Assembly: GCF_021441885.1 (NCBI RefSeq)
Contig: NZ_CP090439.1
Location: 620,001 to 684,000, forward strand
Direction: 5' to 3'
DNA from: Vibrio maritimus
GTDB taxonomy: Bacteria > Pseudomonadota > Gammaproteobacteria > Enterobacterales > Vibrionaceae
DNA: 64,000 nt
Numbering within the stretch: the first letter of the stretch is position 1; each line of letters opens with the position of its first letter. The position numbers and the translations under genes were made by a program. The notes beneath the pieces are model-generated. The model was not told where the DNA came from. It saw nothing but the letters and a program-made list of their open reading frames with translations, and made no database searches. Below are positions 43,819-53,157 of the stretch, in pieces.

Positions 43819-43838
43819 AATGTTAACGTTAACTTTTG
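43819..43838. promoter_or_regulatory. CscR operator 1
   Basis: AATGTTAACGTTAACTTTTG, containing the perfect palindrome GTTAACGTTAAC (43822-43833), 57 bases upstream of the cscB start. This is a standard LacI-family operator type. Confidence 0.85.
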
Positions 43839-43885
43839 TATCCAAAAATAAAAGAGACCAGGCAATCTCTTCTCATGAACGCCAA

Positions 43886-43905
43886 AATGTTAACGTTAAC
43901 TTTTG
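43886..43905. promoter_or_regulatory. CscR operator 2
   Basis: The same 20-mer as at 43819-43838, 67 bases further upstream of cscB. Two exact copies suggest cooperative binding or a DNA loop. The rest of the 43763-44124 region shows the start signals of the next gene only weakly. Confidence 0.85.
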
Positions 43906-44124
43906 ATGATGATTATCGCCAGATTAGCCTCAAGAACAATGAGAAGCGATAGAATTTGTGATCATGTCCTGCACATTTATTGATAGTGCTAACTCAGTTC
44001 AAGAGAGCGGTCACAGTTTTTCGGATGTGGATCCTAAGCATGTTCTAAAACGCGCTTTGAATGCCCTCGATATCTGTTTATGCTTTGAGGTCACTGAAAT
44101 TTTTAACTGCATGGAGTCGACTAT

Positions 44125-44787
44125 ATGAAATTCTTGGTCTTTCTCGGTTCTGTTCGCGAGAGTACACCCCCGCGCCCTGCTCGGCTTGGTGCCAGAGTGA
44201 GTCTTGCCTGCGAATCTCTTCTGACAAAAGTCTATCCAGAACACGAAGTAGAGATCATCGATCCGCTAGATCTCGACCTTGGGGAGATTTTCAAACCCGA
44301 GTTTGCCTATAGTCGCAAACAGGTTCCTGCTGACCTGAAACAGCTAGCCGACAAAATCGCTGAAGCCGATGGCTACGTGATGGTCTCACCCGAATACAAT
44401 CATTCTATGAGTCCTGCGTTAGCGCACCTTCTCAATCATTTCGGCAGTTCACTGTTCTCTTACAAGCCGAGTGCTATCGTCACTTATTCTGCTGGTCAAT
44501 GGGGCGGAGCCAGAGCTGCTGTTTCTATGCGAACATTTCTTTCGGAGCTTGGCTGTCTGCCAGTTTCTGCCATGGTCCATATTCCAAACGCCGCCACGGT
44601 GTTTAACGAGGAAGGCGCTTCAAATAGCAATGAAGCGCAGAATGAGTGGGACAGCTATATGAATCGAACCATGGCTCAGCTTGTCTGGTGGGCGGAAGGG
44701 GCTAAACAGCAACGTGAAAGTCTAGACCCAAACTCACTTATTCAGGCATTTCAGCGCGACCCATCACAAAGAAACGCGCCAAAGTAA
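44125..44787 (+). CDS. NADPH-dependent FMN reductase-family protein
   Basis: A 220-residue flavodoxin-like reductase: FLGSVRESTPPRPARLG (GS-x-R phosphate loop), VMVSPEYNHSMSPALAHLLNHF and TYSAGQWGGARAA are family features. Likely an FMN-using NAD(P)H oxidoreductase acting on quinones, azo or metal compounds in the cytoplasm. Monocistronic; no clear link to neighbours. Confidence 0.88.
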   Translation: MKFLVFLGSVRESTPPRPARLGARVSLACESLLTKVYPEHEVEIIDPLDLDLGEIFKPEFAYSRKQVPADLKQLADKIAEADGYVMVSPEYNHSMSPALAHLLNHFGSSLFSYKPSAIVTYSAGQWGGARAAVSMRTFLSELGCLPVSAMVHIPNAATVFNEEGASNSNEAQNEWDSYMNRTMAQLVWWAEGAKQQRESLDPNSLIQAFQRDPSQRNAPK

Positions 44788-44811
44788 TCGGATAGCAAAA
44801 ATAACGCGTGT

Positions 44812-45285
44812 CTATCGCTTGTATTTGTGAAGTAGATTTTGAGGGATGTGGCAATAGTCGTCAGGACGCAGGGTCAACCGGTCTTGATGCTCTTCATCAC
44901 TCTTGACGTAATTGCTTAGCGGTAGCACCTCAACCACGATTTTTTCTGCGTCTGAGCGAGCTGCAATATATTGCTCAACAAGCTTTAAATGCTTAGGATT
45001 CACACTGTAAACTCCAGTGCGGTATTTCGTCCCGACATCTTCACCTTGTTTATTGAGGCTGTATGGGTCGATGATCTCAAAAAAGAAATCCATAAGCTGC
45101 TCAACAGAGACTTGCTCAGGGTCGAACTCGGTCAACACACACTCCGCATATCCGTCGTAGTCGGTTTTTGTATTGTCGGTTGTGCCATTGGCTCGGCCAG
45201 CTTGCGTGTTAATCACACCTGGCAAGTGACGCATAAACTCCTGCACTCCCCACAAGCATCCACCAGCAAAATAGATCTTTTCCAT
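44812..45285 (-). CDS. msrA: Peptide methionine sulfoxide reductase A
   Basis: A 157-residue MsrA that reduces S-methionine sulfoxide in proteins. The catalytic Cys10 lies in GGCLWG, a variant of GCFWG (Phe to Leu), followed by Q-AGRANG, TDYDGYAE and DVGTKYRTGVY. It lacks the usual C-terminal resolving cysteines; the only late Cys is in DDYCHIP. A second, longer msrA elsewhere is probable, and this short form may use a different resolving partner. Confidence 0.88.
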   Translation of the reverse strand: MEKIYFAGGCLWGVQEFMRHLPGVINTQAGRANGTTDNTKTDYDGYAECVLTEFDPEQVSVEQLMDFFFEIIDPYSLNKQGEDVGTKYRTGVYSVNPKHLKLVEQYIAARSDAEKIVVEVLPLSNYVKSDEEHQDRLTLRPDDYCHIPQNLLHKYKR

Positions 45286-45418
45286 ATGTATGACACCTAA
45301 AACAATTCAATGAGTCCGCGTTGGAGACAGGAAAGTATCACAATTTTAGAGGGGATGGGAAAGCAAACAGAGAAGGCAGACCACTCGGCCTGCCTGCTCT
45401 TTTTCTACCTTTCCAACT

Positions 45419-46273
45419 TTAGTCTTCATTTTTAATGTCTTGGATGTCGATGACCAATTTCTCCCAATTCTTCTGATTTTCAAGGTCGAACTGTGCCCCT
45501 TGCTCATCTGCCCAAGTAAAACGCTTGATCGCCGCCGTTTTACTCGTCGCTTGGTATAGCCAGTAAGCCTCAGCCTTAAGTGCATCATCGATGGGCTTAT
45601 CAATAGATTCATAAACGGTCTGTTTACAAGCATTAATGGATTCGGCTGGGAACTGAGCAATACGGCGCGCGAGATTGTCCACATACTCCCCAATCTCGTC
45701 CGGCTCTAACGCTTTGTTGATGGTGCCGTACGCTTCTGCCTCATCGGCATCAAAATCTCGGGCACTCAAGATAATCTCAAGCGCGCGCCCCAAGCCCACT
45801 TGGCGAGCCATACGTGAAGCGCCACCACCACAAGGCAAGATCCCCATTGCGACTTCCATCTGCATAAACTTGTATTTACCTCGCGCCGCGAATCTCATGT
45901 CACACGCCAGTGCGAACTCATGACCGCCGCCGCGAGCAAAGCCTTCAATCTTAGCAATGGTCGCCTGTGGCAACTTACTGATTCGCTCCAACACCGCTTG
46001 AAGGTCCAATAGCTTAGCTTCATCTCGTGGTACCGTATCCATTGACATATCGCGCAGCAAATTGGTGTCGTAATGACAAACCCAAATATCTGGATTCGCT
46101 GACTGAAACACCACGACTTTTACCTCTCTATCGCGTTCTAGACGCAAGGCTAGGCTACTCAGATCTGCTAGCATCTCTTGCCCTTGCACATTCACCGGCG
46201 GGTAATCAATCGTTACCCAAGCAATGCCATTGTCGATCTCAACAGAAAATGTCGTGAAATTTTTGTATTCCAT
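45419..46273 (-). CDS. Enoyl-CoA hydratase/isomerase family protein
   Basis: A 284-residue crotonase-fold protein with the oxyanion-hole segment IEGFARGGGHEFALACDMRFAA and MEVAMGILPCGGGASRMARQVG. The position of the usual catalytic Glu is not a clear match, so substrate and reaction are open. A LysR gene diverges from it across 210 bases and may control it. Confidence 0.85.
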   Translation of the reverse strand: MEYKNFTTFSVEIDNGIAWVTIDYPPVNVQGQEMLADLSSLALRLERDREVKVVVFQSANPDIWVCHYDTNLLRDMSMDTVPRDEAKLLDLQAVLERISKLPQATIAKIEGFARGGGHEFALACDMRFAARGKYKFMQMEVAMGILPCGGGASRMARQVGLGRALEIILSARDFDADEAEAYGTINKALEPDEIGEYVDNLARRIAQFPAESINACKQTVYESIDKPIDDALKAEAYWLYQATSKTAAIKRFTWADEQGAQFDLENQKNWEKLVIDIQDIKNED

Positions 46274-46483
46274 GGTCTATCCCTCTTATCCTGCTCCAAC
46301 TGGTCAAGTGGCAACCTGTGAACGAGTTTGTGTTGGAGTCAGCAACAACTTTAGGAAGGAAACTCTCAAAGGATTAGGCCGCATTTCACGATTAAGAATT
46401 CGGCATTTTCGGGTAATTGTTGGACTATACTTTGCTTCTAAACCGTTAGGTCATTGCGTTCAAATACTTAGGAAACAAGGTCT

Positions 46484-47389
46484 ATGGAAACAGAGAGTCT
46501 GCGACTGTTTATCAAGGTCGCGGAAGTGCTCAACATCAGCGCAGCGGGAAAATCGCTAGGGCTCGCTCCTGCGATAGCAAGCTCTCGCTTATCTAAACTA
46601 GAAAACCAGATAGGCGCCGACTTGTTCCACCGCTCTACGCGAAAAATTACACTTTCTACTCAAGGCGAGCAGTTTCTGCCGTATGCGAAAGAGATATTGA
46701 AGCAACACGACGCTGCTTTGAGTGTGGTCGGTAAGGAACTGGATGAAACGTCAGGGACCATTCGCTTTGCCGTCTCAAGCACGTTTGCTCAGCTCTATAT
46801 CGTTCCTGTTTTGCCCGAATTTCTAGACCGATATCCGAATATCACTATCGATCTCAAACTGGGTGATCAAGAGTTAAACATCATCGACCACGGCATCGAT
46901 CTCGCGCTAAGAAACAGCGCTGTCAAAGACAGCGGATTGCGCGCACGTAAGCTTGCGAATGATCGCCGCATACTTTGCGCATCCCCCGACTATGTATCTC
47001 GAAAAGGGATGCCAGCAGAGCCACTCTCACTTATCAATCATGACATTATCGCTTTCAAAGAGGCCAAACCAAGAAAGCTGCATAGCGAATCAAACAATGG
47101 CGCCACTTTCCCTCCCGATAGCAGCAAGATACGGCTTATTTGCGACGATGGCACCAGTATGCGAATTGCTACCGTTGCTGGGATTGGTATTTCTATGAAT
47201 GCGTATTGGAGTGTATTCCATGAGCTAAAGACTGGAAAACTGGTGAGAGTTTTGCCTGACTACGAGGTAGAAGACTATACCTCCATTTGGCTCGTTTACC
47301 CTAAAGCGAACGCACTGAGCCCAAAAGTGCGTCTATTTATAGATTACCTCATCGACAAGGTTGGAAGCCCGCCTTCTTGGGAGCGCTAG
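46484..47389 (+). CDS. LysR-family transcriptional regulator
   Basis: A 301-residue LysR-type regulator with N-terminal winged helix (LFIKVAEVLNISAAGKSLGLAPAIASSRLSKLE) and an effector domain. Divergent from the crotonase-fold gene, its likely target. Confidence 0.88.
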   Translation: METESLRLFIKVAEVLNISAAGKSLGLAPAIASSRLSKLENQIGADLFHRSTRKITLSTQGEQFLPYAKEILKQHDAALSVVGKELDETSGTIRFAVSSTFAQLYIVPVLPEFLDRYPNITIDLKLGDQELNIIDHGIDLALRNSAVKDSGLRARKLANDRRILCASPDYVSRKGMPAEPLSLINHDIIAFKEAKPRKLHSESNNGATFPPDSSKIRLICDDGTSMRIATVAGIGISMNAYWSVFHELKTGKLVRVLPDYEVEDYTSIWLVYPKANALSPKVRLFIDYLIDKVGSPPSWER

Positions 47390-47548
47390 CGCGTAGGTCG
47401 AGGTCAAAGACTAGAGAGTTGAGAAGTGCTCATCATTTCTCTGCTAAGCAAATAACAACTCACTCGTCGGCTTCTTTACCGAGTGCTAGGATGTGGATAG
47501 TCACAGACACGCCGCATTATTGGAATCGCGGCTTAACGGAGAAAAACT

Positions 47549-48067
47549 ATGCGTAATCGGCATTTAGGCGAGCTCGTTTTGAGTGAAGCGCAGATACAAG
47601 CTGGCACAAAGAAAGTCGCTGAGTTTATCAATCAACAGTTTGAAGAGGTCGTCGTCATCTCTGTCGTACCGGGCGGCATCTTATTTACTGCCGACCTAGT
47701 CAGACAGCTGGAAATTGAAGTTAGAATGGATACCATCTCATGCCCACATACACCAGGCGATCGAAACAATCAGTCCGAGATTGTTTATCACCAAAATATC
47801 GAGATTGAAGGCAAAGATGTTATCGTCATTGACGATGCCATTGAGTCTGGCGGTACCATGAAACGACTAGTCGAGTATTTGTCGACTCACTATCAACCAA
47901 AAACGTTGTCCATTGCCACTTTGTTTGTGAAGCCAGGCAGAGTCGATATCCCTTTCCCTCAGCTTTACGCTTATGAAATGGAAAACGATGACCTACTCGT
48001 TGGTTACGGTTTACCTTGGCAAGATAAGCTTCGCAATGTGCCGTATGTCTCCAAGCTCGTAAAATAA
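47549..48067 (+). CDS. Hypoxanthine phosphoribosyltransferase-like enzyme
   Basis: A 172-residue type I phosphoribosyltransferase with the PRPP motif VIVIDDAIESGGTM and the VVPGGILFTADLVRQL segment of the Hpt group. It would salvage hypoxanthine or guanine to the nucleotide. It differs from the main Hpt in details and stands alone, so a second paralogue is possible. Confidence 0.82.
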   Translation: MRNRHLGELVLSEAQIQAGTKKVAEFINQQFEEVVVISVVPGGILFTADLVRQLEIEVRMDTISCPHTPGDRNNQSEIVYHQNIEIEGKDVIVIDDAIESGGTMKRLVEYLSTHYQPKTLSIATLFVKPGRVDIPFPQLYAYEMENDDLLVGYGLPWQDKLRNVPYVSKLVK

Positions 48068-48458
48068 CGTAATTCTAGACTAAGTTATTCATTTCATAAT
48101 CCTTCAGTAAATATATTCTCATTTGATGAGAATATATTTACTTTTAAAAGCTCGAATATAAACAACAGTTTTACCTCTACACGCTCCTTTTATTTCGATG
48201 CAACTAAATTTTCTTTCCATAACGACAAATTTCCCTTATAAACAGTATCAAACCACCGAACAAACCAACCTTAAGCATTTGTTTTTAAAAGACTAAAACC
48301 CAGCCATTCATATACTTTAATTTTCGCCACTTACTTATCGTTAATATTAAATTTTCTATATTTTTTTATACCATCACACAATTAAAATATAATACTACAA
48401 TTAAAAGTAACTCTAGATATGATGTCGACATATATCAACGAACGTGAGATTACCCAAG
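48068..48458. other. AT-rich region with hairpin and symporter promoter
   Basis: A 390-base, strongly AT-rich stretch without a supported gene. It has a 16-bp perfect hairpin (48106-48121 with 48127-48142), probably the hpt terminator, a TATAAT box at 48388-48393 and, after it, a TACAA half-site. The 10-mer TATGATGTCG (48418-48427) is shared with the kdgF upstream region. Confidence 0.55.
48106..48146 (+). terminator. hpt terminator hairpin
   Basis: AGTAAATATATTCTCA / TGAGAATATATTTACT, 16 perfect pairs, loop TTTGA, followed by TTTAAAA. AT-rich but long. Confidence 0.7.
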
Positions 48459-50240
48459 ATGGAACTCAATACTTTTATTGTCGGCATCTACTTTCTTTTT
48501 CTAATCGCTATCGGTTGGATGTTCCGCACATTTACCAGTACAACCAGTGACTACTTCCGCGGGGGCGGTAACATGCTTTGGTGGATGGTAGGTGCTACCG
48601 CATTCATGACCCAGTTCAGTGCTTGGACATTTACCGGGGCAGCGGGCAAAGCATATTCAGATGGCTTTGCTGTTGCGATCATCTTCGTCGCAAACGCTTT
48701 TGGCTATCTGATGAACTACTTATACTTCGCTCCGAAGTTTCGCCAGCTGCGCGTTGTTACGCCAATCGATGCGATTCGCATGCGTTTTGGCTCCAAAAAC
48801 GAGCAAGTTTTCACTTGGTCTTCAATGCCGAACAGCGTTATCTCAGCTGGTATCTGGTTAAATGGTCTAGCGATCATTGCTTCGGGTATCTTCGGGTTTG
48901 ATATGACGACAACGATTGTGTTGACCGGTCTCGTTGTACTTGTCATGTCGGTAAGTGGCGGCTCTTGGGCGGTTATCGCTTCTGACTTCATGCAGATGGT
49001 TATCATCATGGCAGTTACCATTACCTGTGCTGTCGTCGCGGTGATTCATGGCGGTGGTGTTGGTGAAATTATCGATAACTTCCCAGTACAAGAAGGGGCA
49101 TCATTTGTTTCTGGTAACAACCTAAACTATCTAGGCATCTTTAGTATCTGGGCATTCTGTATCTTCCTGAAACAGTTCAGTATCACTAACAACATGCTCA
49201 ACTCGTACCGTTACCTAGCAGCAAAAGACTCGAAAAACGCCAAAAAAGCGGCGCTACTAGCGTGTGTGTTGATGACCATGGGCCCTGTTATTTGGTTTAT
49301 GCCTTCTTGGTTTATTGCCGGACAAGGTGTTGATCTTGCTGCCCAATACCCTGATGCAGGTAAAAAAGCAGGTGACTTTGCCTACCTCTACTTTGTGGAA
49401 AAATACATGCCAGTTGGAATGGTGGGTCTACTTATCGCGGCCATGTTCGCTGCGACCATGTCTTCGATGGACTCGGGCCTAAACCGCAACTCGGGCATCT
49501 TTGTGATGAACTTCTACCAGCCTATCTTGCGCCCTAATGCGACAGAAAGAGAGCTGATGTTTGTCTCTAAAGCAACATCAACCGTGTTTGGCTTAGTCAT
49601 CATTTTGATTGCGCTGTTCATCAACTCTCTAAAAGGATTAAGCCTGTTCGATACCATGATGTACGTGGGCGCATTAATCAGCTTCCCGATGACCATCCCT
49701 GCATTCTGCGGTTTCTTCGTCAAGAAAACGCCAGACTGGGCTGGCTGGGGCACGCTATTGGTTGGTGCCATTGTCTCTTACATGGTTGGCTTTATGATTA
49801 CCGCTGATCACATTGAAACCTGGTTTGGTCTCAATGAGCTAACAAAACGTGAGTGGGCAGACGCAAAAGTCGCTATAGGCTTGGTCGCACACATGGTAAT
49901 TACAGCAGGGTTCTTCTGTCTAACGACATTGTTCTACAAACCGCTTGAAGAGCAGCGTCAAAAAGATGTCGATAAGTTCTTCAATAACTTGGCGACTCCA
50001 CTAGTCAGCGACTCCACTGAGCAGAAAAAGCTAGATAACAAACAGCGTAAAATGCTGGGCTCATTGATTGCGGTATCAGGTATAGGCGTTATCGCAATGT
50101 TTGCCTTGCCAAATCCACTTTGGGGACGAATGACCTTTGTGTTATGTGGTGCCATCGTGCTGGGTGTGGGCTTACTGCTCGTCAAAGCTGTCGATGATTC
50201 AGTGGAAGAAAAAGTCGTGAAAACAGCAACAAACAATTAA
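48459..50240 (+). CDS. Second sodium/solute symporter, paralogue of the alginate importer
   Basis: A 593-residue SSS-family symporter strongly similar to the 3660-5414 protein: the N-terminal FLIAIGWMF, TSDYFRGGGNMLWWMVGATAFM, WTFTGAAGKA and MFAATMSSMDSGLNRNSGIFVM are shared or nearly identical. The frame could open at GTG 48444, but ATG 48459 aligns with the paralogue start (MELNTFIV against MTIDTLVV) and is used; GTGAG at 48444-48448 would serve as its ribosome site. It has no catabolic neighbour. A role in uronate or oligoalginate uptake is inferred from the paralogue. Confidence 0.87.
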   Translation: MELNTFIVGIYFLFLIAIGWMFRTFTSTTSDYFRGGGNMLWWMVGATAFMTQFSAWTFTGAAGKAYSDGFAVAIIFVANAFGYLMNYLYFAPKFRQLRVVTPIDAIRMRFGSKNEQVFTWSSMPNSVISAGIWLNGLAIIASGIFGFDMTTTIVLTGLVVLVMSVSGGSWAVIASDFMQMVIIMAVTITCAVVAVIHGGGVGEIIDNFPVQEGASFVSGNNLNYLGIFSIWAFCIFLKQFSITNNMLNSYRYLAAKDSKNAKKAALLACVLMTMGPVIWFMPSWFIAGQGVDLAAQYPDAGKKAGDFAYLYFVEKYMPVGMVGLLIAAMFAATMSSMDSGLNRNSGIFVMNFYQPILRPNATERELMFVSKATSTVFGLVIILIALFINSLKGLSLFDTMMYVGALISFPMTIPAFCGFFVKKTPDWAGWGTLLVGAIVSYMVGFMITADHIETWFGLNELTKREWADAKVAIGLVAHMVITAGFFCLTTLFYKPLEEQRQKDVDKFFNNLATPLVSDSTEQKKLDNKQRKMLGSLIAVSGIGVIAMFALPNPLWGRMTFVLCGAIVLGVGLLLVKAVDDSVEEKVVKTATNN

Positions 50241-50268
50241 TATCGACAAGGTATTACTATTAAACAGG

Positions 50269-50296
50269 GAAGGAGAGCCTAGGCTCTCCTTCTTGC
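50269..50296. terminator. Terminator between symporter and NmrA-like gene
   Basis: GAAGGAGAGCC-TA-GGCTCTCCTTC followed by TTGCTTATTTTT; convergent genes on both sides. Confidence 0.85.
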
Positions 50297-51157
50297 TTAT
50301 TTTTCGATCACCGCAGCAAACTCTTCTGCAAACGCTCTAAACGTTCTCGGCTTGTTGCCAGTCACTCGCTCCACCGTATCGGTAACCGATGCGTAGTGTC
50401 CTTCTCCAAACCAAGCCATAATTTCTGCGAGTTTCTCAGCTGTCCAGTTATCCATGCCCGCCTCTTTCATTGCTGACTCAGCAGCCTCTTGAGGCACTGC
50501 GATATAGTCAATCTGCTTGCCAGAAACTTCCGTCAGAATCGCCGCCTGTTCAGCAAAAGTCAGCGCCTCTGGACCTGAAATAAGGTAGGTTTGGTTTTCA
50601 TGTCCAGATTGAGTTAATGCGGTCACGACAACAGCAGCTACATCGCGAATATCAATAACGCTCTGCTTCGCTTGCGCCAGAGGTAAAAAGAACTGCCCCA
50701 TCGCATTAATCGTTGGCAGGCTGCCATACAGGTTTTGGAAAAACGAGTTCGGCTGAACAATGGCATAAGCAATACCTGACGCCTTAACGATATCATCAGT
50801 TAAAACGTGAGTACGGATAATCTCAGAGCCAGCGTCCGCTTTTGCCCCCATACCAGAAAGCTTAACAATAAGCTCAACACCTGCTGCTTTTGCGGCAGCT
50901 ACTGTATTCTCAATCCACTGCTGGTTGCTAGGGTGAGCCGGCATCGCCACATAAATCTTCTTCACACCCTCTAGAGCCTGAGTCATTGTCTCAACATCAT
51001 CGTAGTTGCTGACGCGAACTTGGTTAGGGTTAAGGTCTAACTTGTTCGCGGCGTCAGCGCTGCGTGCCATGATACCGAAATCGGCGCCCGCCTCTTTTAG
51101 CTGTTTAACCACTTCTGAGCCCGTGTTACCTGTTGCGCCTAGTACTAAAATTTCCAT
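50297..51157 (-). CDS. NAD(P)H-binding NmrA/QOR2-like protein
   Basis: A 286-residue Rossmann-fold protein of the atypical short-chain dehydrogenase group, with LVLGATGNTGSEVV at the N-terminus and KLSGMGAKADAGSE and VQPNSFFQN later. It resembles quinone-reductase-like QOR2 and redox sensors of the NmrA family. ATG 51157 sits six bases after GGGG; an ATG three bases and a TTG six bases earlier are possible. The LysR gene diverges from it. Confidence 0.85.
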   Translation of the reverse strand: MEILVLGATGNTGSEVVKQLKEAGADFGIMARSADAANKLDLNPNQVRVSNYDDVETMTQALEGVKKIYVAMPAHPSNQQWIENTVAAAKAAGVELIVKLSGMGAKADAGSEIIRTHVLTDDIVKASGIAYAIVQPNSFFQNLYGSLPTINAMGQFFLPLAQAKQSVIDIRDVAAVVVTALTQSGHENQTYLISGPEALTFAEQAAILTEVSGKQIDYIAVPQEAAESAMKEAGMDNWTAEKLAEIMAWFGEGHYASVTDTVERVTGNKPRTFRAFAEEFAAVIEK

Positions 51158-51307
51158 CATCAACCCCTTGGTTCTTGTGTCAGTTTTACCCGTTGAGCAG
51201 CGCGCTGCCTTGATATGGATTTACTATAGCTAAGCCCATAAACATTGATTAGAGGGTTAAAATGAACTTTACTATCCCTTATTTGGGATAATTAGAGTCG
51301 TACTGAA

Positions 51308-52237
51308 ATGAAAGAACTTTCTGCGCTGCCTTTGTTCGCTAAAGTTGTGGAACTGAAAAGCTTTGCCGAGGCAGCAAGACAATTGAATGTCCCCACGACG
51401 ACGGTCAGTCGAAAGATTCAGCAGCTCGAACACGACCTTGGGGGGAAGTTACTGAACCGCTCAACCCGCTCACTGTCACTAACAGAGCTCGGTACACAGG
51501 TGCTGCCCAAGGCTCAGCTTATTGCCGATACCGTCACTGAGCTCTATAGCGATGCCGAAGAGATGGCAAATCAGCCCATTGGCACCTTAACGATTTCAGC
51601 ACCAAAGGCGCTAAGCCAGGATTTGCTCGCACCAATGCTAGCGGAATTTCGCGCTCTGTACCCGACCATTCGAATTAATCTTGCGTCATCGAACCGCTTT
51701 CAGGATCTCACTAAACAGAGCATCGATTTTGCGTTTCGACTTGGTCCGCTTCATGACTCAAACCTTGTCGCGCTTACGCTCTCTCCAGTGAAATATGTGC
51801 TCGCGGCGTCAAAATCATTCTGCGCTAAATACGGAAAGCCCTCCCACCCTATCGATCTTTATCAGTTGTCTTGTATTCGAAATCATGTCGAAGGTTACTT
51901 TCTACCTTGGCGGTTTACATTTAACGGAGAGGAAGTAGAAATCAACAATCAGTCCGATATAGTTTCAGATGATTTCAACGTAGCGAAAGCACTCATGCTC
52001 AACAATGCTGGCATCTGCTATCTACCGTACTCTCTGCTACGTGATGAGCTACTAAGCAAGGACGTAGAGATTCTGCTTGAACACTGGGTTCCGCAAGATA
52101 GAACCATGCTGCTAGTCTACCCGGACAAACGTCACCTGCCGCTTAAATCGCAGTTGTTTATTGAGTTTATAAGAACAAAGCGCGCGGACTTCAGAGAAAA
52201 GCTATCAGGTGTTTCCCAAACTGCTACCAACGAGTGA
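51308..52237 (+). CDS. LysR-family transcriptional regulator
   Basis: A 309-residue LysR regulator with winged helix LKSFAEAARQLNVPTTTVSRKIQQLE and the TLTISAPKALSQDLLAPMLAEF subgroup pattern. Divergent from the NmrA-like gene, which it probably controls. Confidence 0.88.
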   Translation: MKELSALPLFAKVVELKSFAEAARQLNVPTTTVSRKIQQLEHDLGGKLLNRSTRSLSLTELGTQVLPKAQLIADTVTELYSDAEEMANQPIGTLTISAPKALSQDLLAPMLAEFRALYPTIRINLASSNRFQDLTKQSIDFAFRLGPLHDSNLVALTLSPVKYVLAASKSFCAKYGKPSHPIDLYQLSCIRNHVEGYFLPWRFTFNGEEVEINNQSDIVSDDFNVAKALMLNNAGICYLPYSLLRDELLSKDVEILLEHWVPQDRTMLLVYPDKRHLPLKSQLFIEFIRTKRADFREKLSGVSQTATNE

Positions 52238-52323
52238 TGGGCGTCTCATTCAGCGTTCTCTCTAGCTATTTATTTTTGTGAAAATCAGCTATCATCGTTT
52301 CAAACTTATATAGGTGATATAAT

Positions 52324-53088
52324 ATGACAAATACTTTTAAGCAAGCTGCCTCTGAGCTGCTAGGTCGCCGTGTGGCGGGTACTAAAGCGCCGCGTCTTGA
52401 CGAGACACAACGCCCGAAAACTCTCGACGATGCACTGCAAATCCAATCATCAATGATTGATATCCACAGTGACAAAGTGGGTGGTTGGAAGTGTCTGCTT
52501 CCTTTGGCAGATGATAAGTTTGTTGTTGCGCCGATCTTTGCTGGTAGTGTGCAGACTGGCGAAGTCTGTGAGCTGTTTGCTGACAACAACGTGGCGCGTA
52601 TTGAGCCAGAGATCGCATTCGTACTGAACAAAGCCCTACCTGCTAACCCTGAAGGCTACAGTGAAGAGCAGATCAACGACGCGATTGGCTCTTGCCACAT
52701 GGCGCTAGAGTTGATGCAGTCACGTTTTGCTGACGACAGCGGCGCTGAATTCTATGAGAAACTGGCTGACTGTCTAGTCAACCAAGGTCTGTTCATCGGT
52801 CCTGAGCTCCCTCGCGAAAAAGCGTTTGATGCAGCAAGTATCAACATTGCGGTTTCTCAAGGCGACGATGTACAAACCTTCGCGGGTGAGCATCCAAATA
52901 AACTTGCACAAACGCCAATCTACTGGCTGATCAATACGATGACACGTCGTGGCGTTGACTTCCAAGCTGGCGAAGCAATCATCACGGGCTCTTACTGTGG
53001 CATTGTTGAAGTCGCATTCGATAAGTCAACCACCATTCAGTATGAAGGTTTTGGTGAATACCAAGTCACCTTCAAGGCGAAAGGCTAA
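52324..53088 (+). CDS. 2-keto-4-pentenoate hydratase-like protein (FAH family)
   Basis: A 254-residue member of the fumarylacetoacetase-fold hydratase/decarboxylase family: RIEPEIAFVL gives the metal-binding acids, with GGWKC and ITGSYCGIVEV. It may hydrate 2-keto-4-pentenoate-type acids or decarboxylate oxo acids, as in catechol breakdown, but no ring-cleavage gene is near. Substrate open. Confidence 0.85.
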   Translation: MTNTFKQAASELLGRRVAGTKAPRLDETQRPKTLDDALQIQSSMIDIHSDKVGGWKCLLPLADDKFVVAPIFAGSVQTGEVCELFADNNVARIEPEIAFVLNKALPANPEGYSEEQINDAIGSCHMALELMQSRFADDSGAEFYEKLADCLVNQGLFIGPELPREKAFDAASINIAVSQGDDVQTFAGEHPNKLAQTPIYWLINTMTRRGVDFQAGEAIITGSYCGIVEVAFDKSTTIQYEGFGEYQVTFKAKG

Positions 53089-53103
53089 GCCTTAACTCAT
53101 TTA

Positions 53104-53140
53104 AAAGCGCGCTTACCCCTCGGTATTGCGCGCTTTATAC
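53104..53140. terminator. Bidirectional terminator
   Basis: AAAGCGCGC (53104-53112) with GCGCGCTTT (53128-53136) between convergent genes. Confidence 0.85.
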
Positions 53141-53157
53141 CGCAATAGCTCTCCTCG

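Noticed and set aside
45346..45693. 115-residue minus-strand frame
   Set aside because: Lies in another frame inside the enoyl-CoA hydratase gene with low-complexity basic sequence.
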